The position numbers were made by a program, and so were the translations under genes. This document shows, piece after piece, positions 6,684 to 7,817 of a DNA stretch of 7,817 nt; position 1 is the first letter of the stretch, and each line of letters begins with the position of its first letter. Below the pieces are notes generated by a model. It searched no databases, was not told where the DNA came from, and saw only the letters and a list, made by a program, of their open reading frames with translations. The stretch is from an uncultured Haloferula sp. (GTDB lineage: Bacteria > Verrucomicrobiota > Verrucomicrobiae > Verrucomicrobiales > Akkermansiaceae). The stretch covers positions 1-7,817 of the forward strand of contig CAMPGU010000194.1 in NCBI GenBank assembly GCA_946885645.1, given 5' to 3'.

Positions 6684-7355
6684 TCAGCGCTTGTTGGAAA
6701 GATGGCGGTCGGCGGCAAAGGCCTCCAGATCGTGCCCGTGGGCTTTCGCGGACTGGACGAGCAGTTCGGCGTGATTGATCCAGCGCTCGAAGGCGGCGCG
6801 CAGAGAGGAAACGCGCTTGCGGAAGTAATTGTAGGGCAGCAGGCAGCCGATCGCGATCGCCAGACCGCAGGCGGTGGCGATGAGCGCTTCCGCGATCCCG
6901 CCCGTCACCTTTGTCACGCCGAGTTCCTCGTCACCCAGCGTGGCGAAGGACCCCATCAGGCCGACGACGGTGCCGAGCAGGCCGAGCAGCGGGGCCAGCG
7001 TGATGATGGTGCCGAGCACCCACATGCGCGCTTCGGATTTCTCGATCCATTGCGTGGCGTGGATATGCATTGCCGCGAGCATGGAGGTGTGGGCGTGGGA
7101 CATCCCCTCGTTGAGATTGGTCAGGAAGGGATCCTTCGCCTGTTCTCCGAGCTGCCAGGCGGTGCCGAAGTGTCCGGTGCCGAGCGCCTCGCGGGCTTGC
7201 TCCTGCTGGTCGGGCCGCAGGGATTTCCTCCAGGAGATCCACCAGATCGAGCGCTCCAGGAGAACGCAGACGGCGAGGAAGAAAGTGGCGGTCACGGGCC
7301 ACATGACCCAGCCCCCTTCGTGGAAGAATTTCAGGACAGCGTTGGCGAGGAGCAT
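6684..7355 (-). CDS. exbB: ExbB/TolQ/MotA-family proton channel protein (module 1)
   Basis: An inner-membrane motor subunit of 223 residues without a cleavable signal peptide. Membrane helix 1 is at about 17-38. After the cytoplasmic loop, helix 2 is at about 111-137 with the signature APLLGLLGTVVGLMGSF and helix 3 at about 152-176 with GGIAEALIATACGLAIAIG. Thr129, Glu156 and Thr161 align with the polar pore positions of the family. The C-terminal tail (about 178-223) is cytoplasmic and charged. The ATG at 7353-7355 lies 4 nt after the tonB stop and the gene ends 8 nt before exbD, so tonB-exbB-exbD form a tight operon. With ExbD it should form the pentamer-plus-dimer channel that energises TonB. 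No Shine-Dalgarno is visible before the ATG, and coupling to tonB translation is likely. TolQ would be an alternative name, but the adjacent TonB-type protein favours ExbB. Confidence 0.95.
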   Translation of the reverse strand: MLLANAVLKFFHEGGWVMWPVTATFFLAVCVLLERSIWWISWRKSLRPDQQEQAREALGTGHFGTAWQLGEQAKDPFLTNLNEGMSHAHTSMLAAMHIHATQWIEKSEARMWVLGTIITLAPLLGLLGTVVGLMGSFATLGDEELGVTKVTGGIAEALIATACGLAIAIGCLLPYNYFRKRVSSLRAAFERWINHAELLVQSAKAHGHDLEAFAADRHLSNKR

Positions 7356-7359
7356 GGAA

Positions 7360-7817
7360 TCAATTCAGACGGAAAACGATCGGCTTGGTCGCACTGGCAC
7401 GCGCTCCGGCGCGGAATTTCCAAGTGCGGACGCAGCGCAGCGCCTCTTCATTGAGAAGCGGATAGGGAGTGCCGCTGCGGATGGAGGCGTTCACCACGTT
7501 GCCGCGCTCATCCACGGTGAAGAAAACGGTAACCTTGCCCTGCTGGCCGTTGCGCCGGGCTTCCGAGGGATAGCGCGGCTTGCCCATCCGGCCTCCGGCA
7601 AAGCGGGCCTCCCCGGTAGAGCCGGCTCCGGATCCCGCGTTATTGCCGGTCCCGCTGCCGGTTCCGGCACCGCTCTGGCCATTCGAGGACGCCCTGCGGG
7701 CTCCGGGAGTGTTTTCTTTCGATAGGCCGGTGGTGGGCCGCCCCACCGGCCGATCGAAAGAAAACACTCCCGGGGCCCGCAGGGCGGGCTCGCATGGCCC
7801 GAGCGGTGGCGGAACCG
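7360..7817 (-). CDS. tonB: TonB C-terminal-domain energy transducer (5' end missing; sequence beyond about 7738 suspect)
   Basis: The 3' part encodes a clear TonB C-terminal domain of about 75 residues. It opens with GKPRYPSEARRNGQQGKVTV, continues with FFTVDERGNVVNASIRSGTPYPLLNEEALRCVRTWKF and ends in FRLN. In TonB this domain binds the TonB box of outer-membrane receptors. It is preceded by a Gly/Ser/Thr-rich linker (coding positions about 7610-7690) in place of the Pro-Glu/Pro-Lys linker of E. coli TonB. The N-terminal membrane anchor is not in the window. The frame is open to the right edge. A GTG at 7765-7767 could be mistaken for the start, but it lies in the right arm of a long inverted repeat centred near 7738 that seems to be a reversed copy of this gene, so the true upstream sequence is probably absent. 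The gene ends 4 nt before exbB, which supports a TonB-ExbB-ExbD system. Confidence 0.85.
   Translation of the reverse strand, partial: VPPPLGPCEPALRAPGVFSFDRPVGRPTTGLSKENTPGARRASSNGQSGAGTGSGTGNNAGSGAGSTGEARFAGGRMGKPRYPSEARRNGQQGKVTVFFTVDERGNVVNASIRSGTPYPLLNEEALRCVRTWKFRAGARASATKPIVFRLN
7659..7817. repeat. long imperfect inverted repeat running to the window edge (probable fold-back artefact)
   Basis: Positions 7659-7737 and 7739-7817 are reverse complements around 7738, with 70 of 79 pairs matching by hand count. The best stretch pairs 7703-7723 with 7753-7773 without mismatch. The mismatched pairs are 7736/7740, 7734/7742, 7724/7752, 7702/7774, 7689/7787, 7688/7788, 7683/7793, 7676/7800 and 7667/7809. 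The left arm is in-frame TonB linker coding sequence and the right arm ends exactly at the last base. This is most simply a chimeric fold-back at a contig end rather than a biological element. Confidence 0.9.

Noticed and set aside
7659..7817. Hairpin telomere or replication-origin palindrome
   Set aside because: The repeat is built from tonB coding sequence, stops exactly at the window end and shows biased mismatches, so a fold-back artefact explains it better.

Overview
The window is about 7.8 kb of GC-rich bacterial DNA with nine protein genes, all on the minus strand, packed almost end to end. They encode two proton-motive-force motor modules of the ExbB/ExbD (TolQ/TolR) type and periplasmic repeat and coiled-coil proteins. 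The organism is probably a Gram-negative bacterium of the PVC group, most likely Verrucomicrobiota. That rests on recall of the gene style (ExbB with a signal peptide, tandem ExbDs, huge TPR proteins, no Shine-Dalgarno sequences) and not on a marker gene, so it is an inference.

Read in the direction of transcription (high to low coordinates), module 1 holds a TonB C-terminal-domain protein with its 5' end missing (7360-7817), ExbB (6684-7355), ExbD (6250-6675) and a small membrane-anchored coiled-coil protein (5789-6253) whose start overlaps the exbD stop by 4 nt. A 331-bp spacer follows (5458-5788). It has a weak hairpin after module 1, a strongly self-complementary stretch and a candidate promoter. 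Module 2 then has a 967-residue secreted TPR protein (2554-5457), a 282-residue secreted helical-repeat protein (1695-2543), an ExbB with a signal peptide (862-1635) and two consecutive ExbD genes (381-815 and 1-373). The last one runs off the left edge.

A plausible working model is that each ExbB/ExbD pair is an inner-membrane proton channel. Module 1 would pass force to TonB and an outer-membrane receptor outside the window. Module 2 has no TonB and has two ExbDs per ExbB, with the TPR proteins as periplasmic scaffold or partner candidates. The arrangement recalls Tol-Pal (TolQ/TolR plus CpoB, which joins a coiled coil and TPRs) and the Agl/Glt motor (one ExbB-like with two ExbD-like subunits), but neither identity is proven.

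The last 159 bases (7659-7817) are an imperfect inverted repeat of the tonB coding sequence running exactly to the window edge. This looks like an assembly or library fold-back at a contig end. The tonB sequence to the right of about 7738 should not be trusted.
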